A stretch of DNA of 64,000 nt from Strigamia acuminata (taxonomy: Eukaryota; Arthropoda; Chilopoda; Geophilomorpha; Linotaeniidae), in the NCBI GenBank assembly GCA_949358305.1, contig OX442322.1, forward strand, positions 6,386,001-6,450,000, written 5' to 3'. Both the position numbers and the translations under genes were made by a program. A model generated the notes under the pieces. The model had not been told where the DNA came from, made no database searches, and saw nothing but the letters and a program-made list of their open reading frames with translations. The first letter of the stretch is position 1. Every line of letters starts with the position of its first letter. Of this stretch, positions 1 through 9,407 are shown piece after piece.

Positions 1-667
1 CGTCCCGGGCTAATCCGTGTTCGCAGAAACTCGGTTCGCACTTTCCGTGCGAAGAATCACTCCAAAAATTCCCCACACGTCTGTGGCTTCGTTGGCGTTC
101 ACCGGGGAACTAACCAACGGCTTTTCCAACTGTACGAACGTCGTACGTTCGTATCTCGGCTCGCTAATGACGAGCAACGTCTCCAAAACGTCGTGGAAAT
201 CCAATTCCGGTCGCCGTCGCCGAAAAACGCTTCGTTTTTGACGAAAAATGCTGCGAATCGATCCAAAACCGATTCCAAACGATTCCTCGGTCCTTTATGT
301 GGTCCCACGTTGTAATTTGCAGCGCTGGGATCCACGTCTCGGCTCAGAAACAGCTCAAACACCGCCTCAAACTCGTATCGCACAAAGCGCCGCCATCTTG
401 GCTGGTGACGTCATCGCGAAAGTTATCGTGGCTTGTTTCTCGAAAGAAATGGCTTATATTTCCGCCAAAAATCAGTTTATAATAACGACAAGTGTTCTTA
501 CAGCCTGTGGGAACTATCCAGCGTCGTTTGAAGTCGTTTTCTTGACGAATTCTCGGCAATTCGAGCCTCGCGTCTGCTGCGGGTCGAATCGTGCATGTCG
601 TGACTTCGTTCGCCGATAATGTCCGCCGTCGTCTTCAAATCAACAAAACCTTAATGGCCGCGCCGCA
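1..667 (-). repeat. Leader of element 0 with dispersed/tandem repeat unit
   Basis: No convincing ORF. The stretch resembles 16390-16820 and about 16830-17320 in the element B leader. Shared landmarks are the opening CGTCCCGGGCTAATCCGTG (1-19 and about 16401), a GGTCCCAC motif followed by GGGATCCAC, and a closing GCCGCCATCTTGG (391-401, 16801-16811, 17306-17316). The unit length is roughly 430-500 bp. I read it as untranslated leader made of diverged tandem units. Confidence 0.6.
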
Positions 668-684
668 ACCATCCTCTGCTACCA
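668..684 (-). other. Primer binding site, tRNA-iMet type (element 0)
   Basis: On the minus strand this reads TGGTAGCAGAGGATGGT, complementary to the 3' end of metazoan initiator methionine tRNA (ending CTCTGCTACCA). It directly abuts the LTR end at 685. It is a primer site and not a tRNA gene, because no cloverleaf surrounds it. Confidence 0.85.
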
Positions 685-1152
685 TGTATTGATCATCTAG
701 AAGACCTGTCATTGCCGAAATAAACTGTAAACCGAGTTAAAACTGGTGCGGGACACCGCATTTCGCGTCCGCCATTTGTTTATTCTCAAACATGAAGAAC
801 TGACTCGAAAAGCACCTGTTTCGAGACTACAAAGCTTGAAATAGAATGAATCATTGTTAACAGGCAAAAATTCATTCTTTACATAACAAAAGTAAAGTAT
901 ACTGGCATAAACAATCGATAATGTAAACAAAAGCTATGAGAAACTAAAGGATAAGCGCTCATATTCGAGCAGACGACATATGGGCATGTCATTGCTAGTA
1001 AGCACATTGGTTGCGGCACTTAGCACAGGAATAAAGGTTTAAAAGTCAATATCAACCAATGTAACACGGATACAGAATTGCAATGACACACACGTTGCAT
1101 TTAACCGGAAACATGCAACCGAGAAGATTAAACAGTTGGGCATTTCCTAACA
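685..1152 (-). repeat. 5' LTR of element 0 (468 bp)
   Basis: In element orientation it starts TGTTAGG and ends ATACA, the usual TG...CA ends, and the iMet PBS follows directly. It shares with LTR-B (5808-6285) a block with ACTAAAGGAT and GAGCAGACGAC (about 940-975) and the GGAAACATGCAAC block near 1107. The candidate TSD on the right is TCATG at 1153-1157; its partner is beyond the window. Confidence 0.75.
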
Positions 1153-2024
1153 TCATGAACGCCCGTGTTGTAAGAAAACAGAAGGAATGGAAGAAACTCG
1201 TCCCAGTCAGTATGTTCATCATTGACATAACTTTGCAACATTTTTGCGAATGTCGCGTTAAATCTCTCAGTCAATCCGTTTGTTCTTGGATGGTATCCTG
1301 ACGTAGTTTTATGCAAACTTTTAAACATATTTGAGACTTCCTCAACCATTTTATTCCTGTATTCCGTTCTACGGTCGCTTAGGATTTCTCTTGGTCTGCC
1401 TTCTTTCAGAATAACTTCATAAAGCAATGTTTTCGCTGCTTCTAATGCCATAGCTGCTGCTGGTGGTCTAGCTATTGCAGATCTCGAAAGATAATCAGTC
1501 ACAACAAAAACATGTTTGTTTCCAAGACGTGACAATGGAAAAGGTCCAAGTGTATCTATTCCAATTTGCTCAAAAGGTTTTGAAACTGTTGACCACGGCT
1601 GCATTAATCCTTTAGCTGGCGTTGTCATTGTTTTTGCTTTTGCGCAGTGTTGGCAGGACAAGACATAATTTCTTACATCTTTGTAGATTCTTGTCCAGAA
1701 GAATCGTGTTCTTATTCGTTTCCACGTTTTTGCCAATCCCAAATGAGCTCCTAGTAATCCATCGTGCATTTCATACAATACATCTTTTTGAAGTTGTTTT
1801 GGAACTACTAGTAATAAATCTTCCATGTTCAGGGAACTGTTAAGTTTTTTCTTCCTGAACAATGTTTTGTTTTGAAGAACGAACTGCTTTAGTGGTCGTC
1901 TTCTTTTTCTTGGAAGTTGCTCTTGGTTTTCTAGCGCTGTTATGAGGTCCAGAAGTTTGGGATCCTTCCTCTGCTCAGCAGGGAGGTCCAAATTTTCTAA
2001 AAAAAAGCGAAGGCAATTTTTCAA
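1153..2024 (-). pseudogene. pol: Gypsy-0 integrase fragment
   Basis: Zinc-binding H2C2 region (about residues 85-130 of this piece, ending CQHCAKAK) followed by the integrase core. The three acidic positions are visible: IDTLGP, LSDRRTEY and TNGLTERF. The usual SDRGTEF motif has Arg in place of Gly. The frame runs into the element 0 LTR after the YNTGVHDV stretch, so the C-terminal third is lost. A frameshift separates it from the upstream RNase H piece between 2024 and 2058. Non-functional relic. Confidence 0.85.
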
Positions 2025-2058
2025 TTTCTTCTTTACTTAATTCTCCCTGGATCCTACT

Positions 2059-2445
2059 TCAAGCATCGGCATCTGTATGTTTCTTGCCGCTTTTATGAAA
2101 TATTTCAAAATCATACTCAGCTAGTTGCAGCGCCCACCTGGCTAGACGTCCGTTTGGATTTCGGACTCCTTTCAGCCATTGGAGGGCCGAATGGTCGGTA
2201 ATAATTTGGAATTTCTGTCCATATAAATACGGTCTAAATTTCTCTATTGCAAAAATGATGGCTAACATTTCTCTATCAGTTGCAGTGTAATTCTGTTCAG
2301 CTGTGCTCATTAAACGACTTGCATAAGCGATAACACGCTCTTGGTTCTTGACTTTTTGTTTTAGAATTGCTCCTAAGCCGTAGGCACTTGCATCAGTTGA
2401 AATCATGAAGGGCTGAGCGAAGTTTGGATGCGCTAACACCGGCAC
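2059..2445 (-). pseudogene. pol: Gypsy-0 RNase H fragment
   Basis: RNase H domain: STDASAYGLGAIL, the DREMLAIIFAIEKFRPYLYG stretch and TDHSALQWL are typical of Gypsy elements, ending GKKHTDADA before a TGA. The expected continuation is a Ser-Arg, so the TGA looks like a point nonsense mutation of a Cys or Leu codon. It is joined to the RT piece through a frameshift near 2490-2500. Confidence 0.85.
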
Positions 2446-2450
2446 TGTTA

Positions 2451-4145
2451 TTAATGCTGTTCGGAGCGTGTGGAATGCTTTGTCGTGGGGTCAAACTTTT
2501 CATCCTTTTTGGTTAAATTCACCAGAGGTTTGGAAATGTCCGCAAGACCAGCGATGAACTTCTGGTAATACGAGCATAATCCAAGAAAACCACTTAGTTG
2601 TTTAACGTTCACAGGAACCGGAAACTTCGCGACTGAATCCAGATTCCTGGGATCCGGTGAAATACCTTCAGCATCAACCACATGTTTGAGATATCGTATG
2701 GTGTGTGTCGCAAACGTACATTTGCTCAGCTTGACTTTGAGATTCGCTGTTCTAAGCTTTTGGAAAACTGTCTTCAAATCGACGAGGTGCTGGTCAAAAG
2801 TCTTTGAAAACACTATCAAATCGTCAAGATATGCAATACATACTTTTCCCAGGAGGTTACCAAGTACTTTATTCATCAATTTTAGAAAGGCGGCTGGACT
2901 ATTACAAAGGCCTTGTCCTAAGACGTTGAACTCATAATGGCCTGAATTTGTCGTAAATGCAGTCTTTTCCTTGTCCGCTTCATCGATTTCTACCTGAAAA
3001 TATCCTTGGATTAAATCCATCATTGTAAAATATTTTGCACCCGCTAGTTGATCTAGGGTGTCGTCGATGCGCGGTAAGGGATAAATCATCTTCTTTGTTA
3101 CTGCATTTAAACGTCTCCAATCAACGCAAAATCTCCATTTGCCGTCTCTTTTCTTGATGAGCAGTACTGGAGCACTCCATGGGCTCTCGGATTCTCGTAT
3201 TACTCCCATCTCGAGTAACTTCTTCGTTTCAGCATCCTCGATTTCTTTTTCCTTAACAGATCGTCGGTAAGGTTGTAAATGGATTGGAGGAGAATCTCCT
3301 GTATCAATTCGATGTTTGATGGCTTGAACTTTGCCTAGGTCGCTGTCAGATGTTGCAAATCTATCTGAATTTTTCTCTAGCAATTGTCGCATCAGTTCTT
3401 GTTGTGATGGCGTCATATTTTCAGTTGCCATGGCCGTGCTAAAGTCAAAATGATGATCTCTTTTTTCATCTAACAGGCCAGACTCAATTACATAAAAGGC
3501 TTTTGCAATTGCTGAGTTTCGTCCTAGATAAATTGTCTTTTTAGTTGGATTCGCAACACGCAGAACTTCTTCACCTTTTCTGAATTTAGTCAATGTTTTG
3601 CAACAAATTACTCCAAAACAGTCAATTACTCCACTGAGTGGTTCTATGAAAAGTTCATCATCTACTTTCTTTGCAATCTTTATTGGAACTATACATTCAT
3701 GTAACGCTGGTATTGTTATTGGTTTTAAAACACGAGCTATGTAATTTTGATCAGTATGATTCTTTGACATTTTGAAAACTTCTTGTTGTTCATCTTTTGG
3801 GCCTACAAAGATCTTCTGTTGGTCGTAATCGAGTTTACACCTTCCAGACGTCAGAAAACTGTGTCCTAGCAGTAAATGGTGGCCAAATCTGTTGACGATC
3901 AGCACTTCAATGGTATGTTGCTGTTGTCCAACGTCAATGGTAATCTTGGTTCTTCCTTCTGGAAGTATTATCGATCCGTCCACAACTCTAAGTCGAATAT
4001 GTGGACATGGCTGGTATTTGAGCTGTAAAGTTCTTACCAAATCTTCATTAATGATGTTACGATAACCTCCAGAATCCAGAACTCCAGTAATTTCCATGCC
4101 ATTCACCACTACTGGAATTTGCAAAAGGTCATCTGTGGCGTTCAA
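2451..4145 (-). pseudogene. pol: Gypsy-0 protease and reverse transcriptase fragment
   Basis: 564-codon open stretch. The N-terminus has a retropepsin-like motif (GVLDSGGYRNII, about residues 20-31). The RT follows: the WRFCVDWRRLN box, then FTMMDLIQGYFQVEI, then the catalytic YLDD box (about residue 440), then the thumb. The open frame ends in the linker to RNase H after a frameshift near 2495 that changes the C-terminus. Part of the same decayed pol as 1153-2445. Confidence 0.88.
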
Positions 4146-4207
4146 CTCAATGATTTCTAACTTTCTTTTTCTTCTCTTCTTTTTGTTATTTCGTCTTTGT
4201 GGCCATT

Positions 4208-4450
4208 CTAGTTTCCCGATGCATTAGGTGGTCCACCTCGATTTCCTCGCCCTCGGTAATTTTCAATAAAATTTTTACCTTTATAATTTGGATTTTGTGG
4301 ATGACCTTGGTTATTTGGATTCCCTTGTTGTCTTTGACCTTGTGGTGGATTCCATTGCTGTTGTGGCGGATTCCTTTGCTGTTGTGAAACAGTTTTCCCC
4401 GCATCTCCACCATTTGTTACGTGGATTCCTTGTCTTTTATAGATTTCCAC
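4208..4450 (-). pseudogene. gag: Gypsy-0 gag C-terminal remnant
   Basis: About 80 codons: a Cys/His-containing start (CHVEIYKRQGIH, resembling half of a zinc knuckle), then an Asn/Gln/Pro/Gly-rich tail with RGRGNRGG. This matches the nucleocapsid end of a Gypsy Gag just before protease. Upstream in frame there is a stop at the LTR-like boundary, so capsid is absent. Low complexity makes the exact frame uncertain. Confidence 0.55.
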
Positions 4451-4458
4451 GTGACATT

Positions 4459-4983
4459 TGTTTATGGAATTTTAGAGTGAGGAAGAGAGAAATGAGTGGA
4501 GTCAGTTTAATGGTTTAAATTCAAACTTCAGTCTCTTTATTAACTGGACAGACAAAGTCTGTTCAATTCCTTTTAAATTATACAACCTCTTACACATTTA
4601 CTCATGGCACTAATTAGCATTTTGGTTATCATTGGATTGACTTGACATTTTACATAGGAAACAACAAATTAACACTTTGCAATGTTTATCAAATTCAAAT
4701 TGAAACCCAGCAACCTTCAGCCGTTCCCTTTAATGGGCGACATTCAGTTACTGAGTTATAAGAGTGTGTGTTGTCATGACCTGAAACAAAAGAGAGAATG
4801 AGAAGAGCTCTGTCGAGAATGGGCGGCAGTTTTATAGAAAATCTCCTATCGCCCCCGTAGTCGAATTGATCGGTCCTATCACATGGCGGTGACGTTTTTC
4901 CGAACGCCAGCGCCATCTGTGGCCGAAATTTAGCAACATTAATCGAATCTTATTCCTAATTACGCGTTACGGATCGCCTGTCA
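4459..4983 (-). repeat. LTR (minus), left half of a head-to-head LTR pair
   Basis: In minus orientation it starts TGACAGG and ends TAAACA. It has a TATA box (CTATAAAA, 4830-4837) and, about 290 bp on, an AATAAA signal (4536-4541). It is an imperfect inverted copy of 5019-5566. It lies beside the Gypsy-0 gag remnant without a recognisable PBS, so it may be the Gypsy-0 5' LTR after an internal deletion or an unrelated solo LTR. Confidence 0.6.
4830..4837 (-). promoter_or_regulatory. TATA box of the minus LTR
   Basis: CTATAAAA on the minus strand, at the same relative place as the TATA box of the inverted plus copy (5171-5178). Both are followed by an AGAGCTCT-like initiator region. Confidence 0.55.
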
Positions 4984-5018
4984 TTCTGGGCGGTCCGTAC
5001 TGTCACGTGTACGAACCG

Positions 5019-5566
5019 TGTCGATTAATGCGCGATTCGTAACACGCAATTTGAGTTATTATTAGTTTGATGTTGCTTAATTTCGGCCACAGATGGCGTT
5101 GACGATTGGAAACCGTCATCGTCATGTGATTGGACCGATTAATTCGTGAATGGGGGTTATGGCAGATTTGCTATAAAACCGCCCGCTTTCAGATAGAGCT
5201 CTCTTCTCTCTCCAGACTTCAACAGGTAACTATTAATTACACCCGCCCTTTACTAGAGAGTCTGATGTCGCCTCGATACTGAGAGCGGCTGACTGACTGA
5301 CTATAAATCAACAGTTTATATCGAATTGAGTTATCACACAGTTGTTTCATAAAAACAGTTTATAAAGGTTGTTCAAACTTAATAAGTGTAAAATAATGAT
5401 TTGTCCAATTGATGATTCAGAATTGCATTCCAGTTAATGTAACCAGATTTATTAAGGATCGAACAAACTTAGTTTGTCCGGTCAAATAAAATAGACTTGA
5501 ATTTAAAACAAAATAAACAGTCTCATTCTTTCCCTTCTCATGTTCACTCATTCCCCAAATAAAACA
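5019..5566 (+). repeat. LTR (plus), right half of a head-to-head LTR pair
   Basis: Starts TGTCGATT and ends AAAACA. It matches the reverse complement of 4459-4983 from the U3 block (AATTTCGGCCACAGATGGCG) through TATA (5171-5178) to the poly(A) region (AATAAA at 5485-5490 and 5512-5517). About 35 bp separate the two LTR starts. It abuts the 5'-truncated Copia-A gag with no recognisable PBS, so its parent element is not evident. Confidence 0.6.
5171..5178 (+). promoter_or_regulatory. TATA box of the plus LTR
   Basis: CTATAAAA followed about 25 bp later by the GAGCTCTC start-site-like sequence. It is conserved in position with the inverted partner LTR. Confidence 0.55.
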
Positions 5567-5589
5567 GCGTTGCGTGAGGTTCCAATTAG

Positions 5590-5807
5590 GCCCAGAAACC
5601 ACGTAACAGTACGCGTGACAATATGGTCAAAAAGGACAAAACTCTCGGACATATTTACATTCATGTCAGCGAACCGAAACGTTCAGCCCTGGATAATTGT
5701 GATACTCCTAAACAGGCATGGGACGTCCTGGCAAAAGCGTACGCGCCTAGTTCGCGGGCACGACGGGCAGCATTACGGTCGGAATTCTTGACTTTACATC
5801 TCAAACC
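5590..5807 (+). pseudogene. gag: Copia-A gag fragment (piece 1 of 3)
   Basis: From Met at 5623 the translation matches the Copia-2 Gag around the TPKQAWDVLAKAYAPSSRAR stretch, which is Copia capsid. The N-terminal about 75 residues are missing, with an in-frame stop just upstream. The frame is cut at 5807/5808 by element B; the continuation starts at 25071. Deleting element B plus one TSD copy (AAACC / GAACC) restores the LKPNEEM reading seen in related Gags. Confidence 0.85.
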
Positions 5808-6285
5808 TATAGAAACTATAGACCGTGTGTGTGCTGAGAAATGGAGCCAGAGACATGTTTTCCATATGTCACCATACTATCCAAGTGGTGGCTGACATCT
5901 TTATTGGTTGCCAACTTAAGAGCAAGTGATTTGACTTGGGATTTGTTCTCCACAAGTCTACAAGTCATAAAAGATGAGAACAAATCAATTTGACAACAGA
6001 ATTGATTTGTCCTTTACATAAACAATATAAAAGACTCATACTATCAATTGATAGAAGACCAAAAATAACTAAACAATCAGCTCTTTCGAGCAGACGACGC
6101 AAACATTAAATATCGCAAATCATGTGCCAATTGACATAACATAACACGCAATAAAAGTCAATAGCAATTGACACCCGACATCGAGACAAGAATACAATAT
6201 GAACGCAATGCGCCGTTGTCGCACTATACCCGGACACATGCAACACTAACAAGCTGGCACTATATGACTGCTCCAAATTCCAACA
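5808..6285 (-). repeat. 3' LTR of element B (478 bp)
   Basis: In element orientation it starts TGTTGG and ends CTATA. The poly(A) signal AATAAA lies on the minus strand at 5900-5905. It differs from the 5' copy at about six or seven sites by eye, for example G/A near 5822. Confidence 0.9.
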
Positions 6286-6298
6286 TACCCCCTCTGAG
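6286..6298 (-). other. Polypurine tract of element B
   Basis: Minus-strand CTCAGAGGGGGTA immediately upstream of the 3' LTR, in the place and composition expected for the plus-strand primer. Confidence 0.7.
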
Positions 6299-6511
6299 CA
6301 GCATATGGGGCCCCACTGGGACAAAAACAATGTGACACGACCCAGACAACTTGAAACAACCCCGATACTGCAACATTACTCCGAATGCGCCCCGAATATA
6401 TAATTACCTAGGGTTGTGACATAAAGCAAATCGGTAACATTATTTTGCCCATGACTTGCCTGATATCAAAGACTCCAATTCGATTAACGTGCAAACTCCA
6501 TCATTCCCCCT

Positions 6512-8835
6512 CTAATATTTGGGGTAAATAAAGTCTTCGTCCCACGTGAATCCCAACTCATCAATTATAGTTCGTTTATCCTCTTCGCTTAGTTCAAACC
6601 ACAAGGGAATAGATTTCCTATTGAGGATGGAATTCACAACATCATTCTCCTTTTCGTGTCCCTCTTCGGATTTTGTATCCCCTTCGGTCAGAACATTATG
6701 ACTAATACAACTAGGCTCACCAGCCGTCAATTCACATTCAATGTCATTTGTTTCCATTAAAGCGATGTTCCTGTTTTTCTTAGACTTTTTCTTACGTCTT
6801 TTGGTCTTTCCGCATTCCCCCTCTGTCTTCACGACTTTATATTCATTCACACCTATCTGTGTCTCTATAGGTGTTGGGGAAATGTCATCTTCCCGTGACG
6901 TTGAAGGAATCTCGCAAACTTTCATGGAATTGAACTGTCCAAACCCTTCACCAGATTCGGGCTCAAATTCCAATGCAAACTGTCCTAATCTTTCACTTCT
7001 GTTTGCAATAATATCGGAATTATTCATGTCAATCTCCTCATGTACTAACTCTGGAGGATTTTCTACAAGCAATTCAATTTCCTTATCACTCCACTTTCTT
7101 TCTTGTTTCAATTCTTTCAGTTTCTTTTTAAACTCCCCCTCTGTCTCAACCAATGGGAAAATTTCATCTTCCACTGTGTCCACTAAAGTGGAAGACTCCT
7201 GTTCACAGTTGAGTCCCTCATAAAACTCTTCATCACTTAAGTGTTCCCCCTCGTTTTTAATACTTTTGCACTTAATAATGTCGACTTCTTCACTTAACGA
7301 CAACGAGGGATTCTCTAAATTCAACAAGTCTAATGTTGAGGGGACTTTATGATGAGGGGATATTGGCACCTCAACCCTTGGAGGAATTTCAACTTCCAAA
7401 CTTCCAATGCCATTGTCTAAGTTGGCGAATTCTAGAGAGGGTTTTAATTCCCCCTCGTGCCAATAACTCCACTCAAGTATTTGTACCGTATTCGTTTGAA
7501 CAATTCTGTCCCTTGCTTGGTCCCAGACTCGGTATTTCCTCCGTGAATTTGAATAACCCACTAGGGCGCTCACCCAGGAATGCCTTTCTCTATTTTTAGC
7601 ATGAAAAACCCTGACTCTTGACCCAAGACACCTAAGGTGTCGCACAGAGATGCACCTGTCATACAGTACATTGTATGGGGTTTTCCAACTTAAATCGACC
7701 CTGGGGACTCTGTTTCCTAAATATGTTATTGTGTTGGCTAGTTCCAACCACAAATAACTTGGAAATTTATTCTCTACAATCAAACTTTCTACTCCGTTTA
7801 TGATGTCTGCATTAGCCCTCTCGGAGATAGAGTCAGCCATTGGGTTATTAGAATCTACACCATTAATTGCAATCCCAAAATTCTCCATTACTTCTACCCA
7901 TGCTGTTAATTCATCTGCGGAAAATTCCATTCCAGGGCCCAAATAAACTTTATTCACGGTTCCTGTCAAGCATTTGATTTCACTTAACCAATTTTGAAAT
8001 TCTCTTAAAATGCTGGTTCCCTTCAATGGTCTAAACCATGTGTATTCAGAACAATCATCAACTATAATGATGTATTTCTCCCTAATTGCATGTGGGGCCC
8101 TCCAAACACTCAAATGTATCGCTTCTAAAGCTTTCATGTCATTAATCCTTTGTGTCGGGCAAATATCTGTATTTGCAAAGTTCCCTGTTATAGGGGCGGT
8201 CCTCGTGTCTTCTAATCGGACACCAAACACGTTTCTAGACCCATTCATGTTAAGAACACTGTCTTTATTTAAATACCCCATCCGGGTATGCCAAAATTCT
8301 AATGGAAGGACCCGGTCCTTTTCAAACTTTTCTTGTTTTGTAACATTTCTAGAACTCTTTTTCTGATTTTTAATACCAGAATTCAAGGGACCATTCTGTC
8401 TAATTCCCGTTGTCATACCTGACTTTTGTTTACTCAAAACCCTTTTAGATTTCCCTGAAATCTCCTTCAAAAGATCACTTCTAATTGGATCCCCCTCTTT
8501 CTTTCTATTTGGAACCTGGTTCAAAAATTCCATTTTTGCAAATCTATTTTTATTGTTTCGACCATTGCCATTAAGAGGGTCACCACCTTTAATTGTGGTT
8601 GCACAATCCAATTGTTTATTATTTAAACATCCCTTATCCGATTTATTCAATTGTCTGCTCTGTTTTAAAGATGGGGGAATCTTTACTTCGGTTTTTACAA
8701 AAACCCTTTGTTCTTTCTGTCTGCCAGAATCTAAAAAGCTAATTTGATTAACTCTGTCCCCCTCGGTCATCTTAATCTTTTTATTCCAATTGAGAGGGTT
8801 ATCACTTTCTACTGTGGTTTTACAATCCAAATTCC
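6512..8835 (-). CDS. ORF-B, C-terminal part: degenerate integrase-like protein
   Basis: 774 codons without interruption, ending with TAG 226 bp before the 3' LTR. Piece residues 1-175 are Lys/Asn/Ser-rich with repeated motifs (LDCKTTVESDNPLN, LDCATTIKGGDPLN). Residues about 180-260 resemble a GAG-pre-integrase domain (EFWHTRMGYLN) with a damaged H-H-C-C set. Residues about 265-500 follow the Copia integrase core and C-terminal fold (IIVDDCSEYTWF, the SVRHLRCLGSRVRVFH stretch, LVGYSNSRRKYRVWD). The first catalytic Asp is replaced (HLSVWRAP where DVWGP is usual), the second too (YLGPGMEF for the usual DNGGEF), and the Glu remains (SISERAN). The tail of about 270 residues is acidic with a Lys-rich block. 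No RT follows. The 5' part is at 15306-15921, separated by BEL. Catalysis is unlikely; the function is unknown. Confidence 0.8.
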
Positions 8836-8840
8836 CTACT

Positions 8841-9407
8841 TGTTAAATTTGCATAAGTTTAAATCAATACAAATCTACCAAACAAATTTCCAAAGTCCTG
8901 GATACAAGTGGATGAATAAAGTTGAGATGGTGGTGAAATTCAAAGATGGCGTTGGAGCAAAGTAAAAGCACAACCACACGTTTTAGAGGTAAAAGGTACA
9001 CTGGTTTTTATTCTTATTTTAAACACAAAAGGAAAGGTAGAGGAATGTGGATGACGTGTTCAGAGCACCAATGAAAACGGTGCTTGCACGTTAGGAAAAA
9101 CCCCACCAATTAAGGGATTAACGTGGGGGTAAAACATCAGTTGAATTTGAAACAGGTCACCACACTCGAAATAAAACATCAACATAAATCTACAAAAAAT
9201 GTAATATTTAAAAGTATAAATGTGAAATATATCAATATCAAACTCAATCAATTAATTAGAAATATCCAATCACCAATATAAAATGAAACAACAAATCAAG
9301 TAAAATATGGAAATACAAATAGCAATGTAATGTAAATTGGAAATACAAATATGACACAATAATCGAACAATAATTCACTTTACACGTAAAATCATCCGAT
9401 TTTCACA
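8841..9407 (-). repeat. BEL 3' LTR (567 bp)
   Basis: In element orientation TGTGAAAATC...AATTTAACA. The terminal 16 bp overlap the end of the gag-pol ORF (stop within the LTR). The 8-mer AGATGGCG occurs at 8944-8951 on the plus strand. Confidence 0.95.

Larger units (their letters stand above)
1..1152 (-). mobile_element. Element 0: 5' end (leader, PBS, 5' LTR) of an element B-type retrotransposon
   Basis: Minus-strand LTR element of which only the 5' part lies in the window. Reading leftwards from 1152 it has a 468-bp LTR, an initiator-Met tRNA primer site and a leader running off the left edge. The leader matches the leader of element B at about 16390-17330 in order and motifs, and the LTR matches LTR-B, so both belong to one family. 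It was inserted into the Gypsy-0 integrase gene at 1152/1153. Its body and other LTR are outside the window, so neither coding capacity nor the second TSD copy can be seen. Confidence 0.75.
1153..4450 (-). mobile_element. Gypsy-0: decayed Ty3/Gypsy element, truncated
   Basis: Minus-strand remnant with gag C-terminus, protease, reverse transcriptase, RNase H and most of integrase in the canonical Ty3/Gypsy order. It is broken by at least two frameshifts and one nonsense codon, its integrase is cut by element 0 at 1152/1153, and the gag N-terminus, leader and PBS are missing. An LTR-like sequence abuts it at 4459. Confidence 0.85.

Noticed and set aside
668-684. tRNA gene-like sequence (iMet 3' end)
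   Set aside because: Only the 3' end of the tRNA is present, adjacent to an LTR end; it is a primer binding site. The same holds for 14720, 24568 and 41461.
9060-9251. 63-codon ORF, repeated at 14958
   Set aside because: Lies wholly inside the BEL LTRs, duplicated with them; low-complexity aromatic-rich translation.
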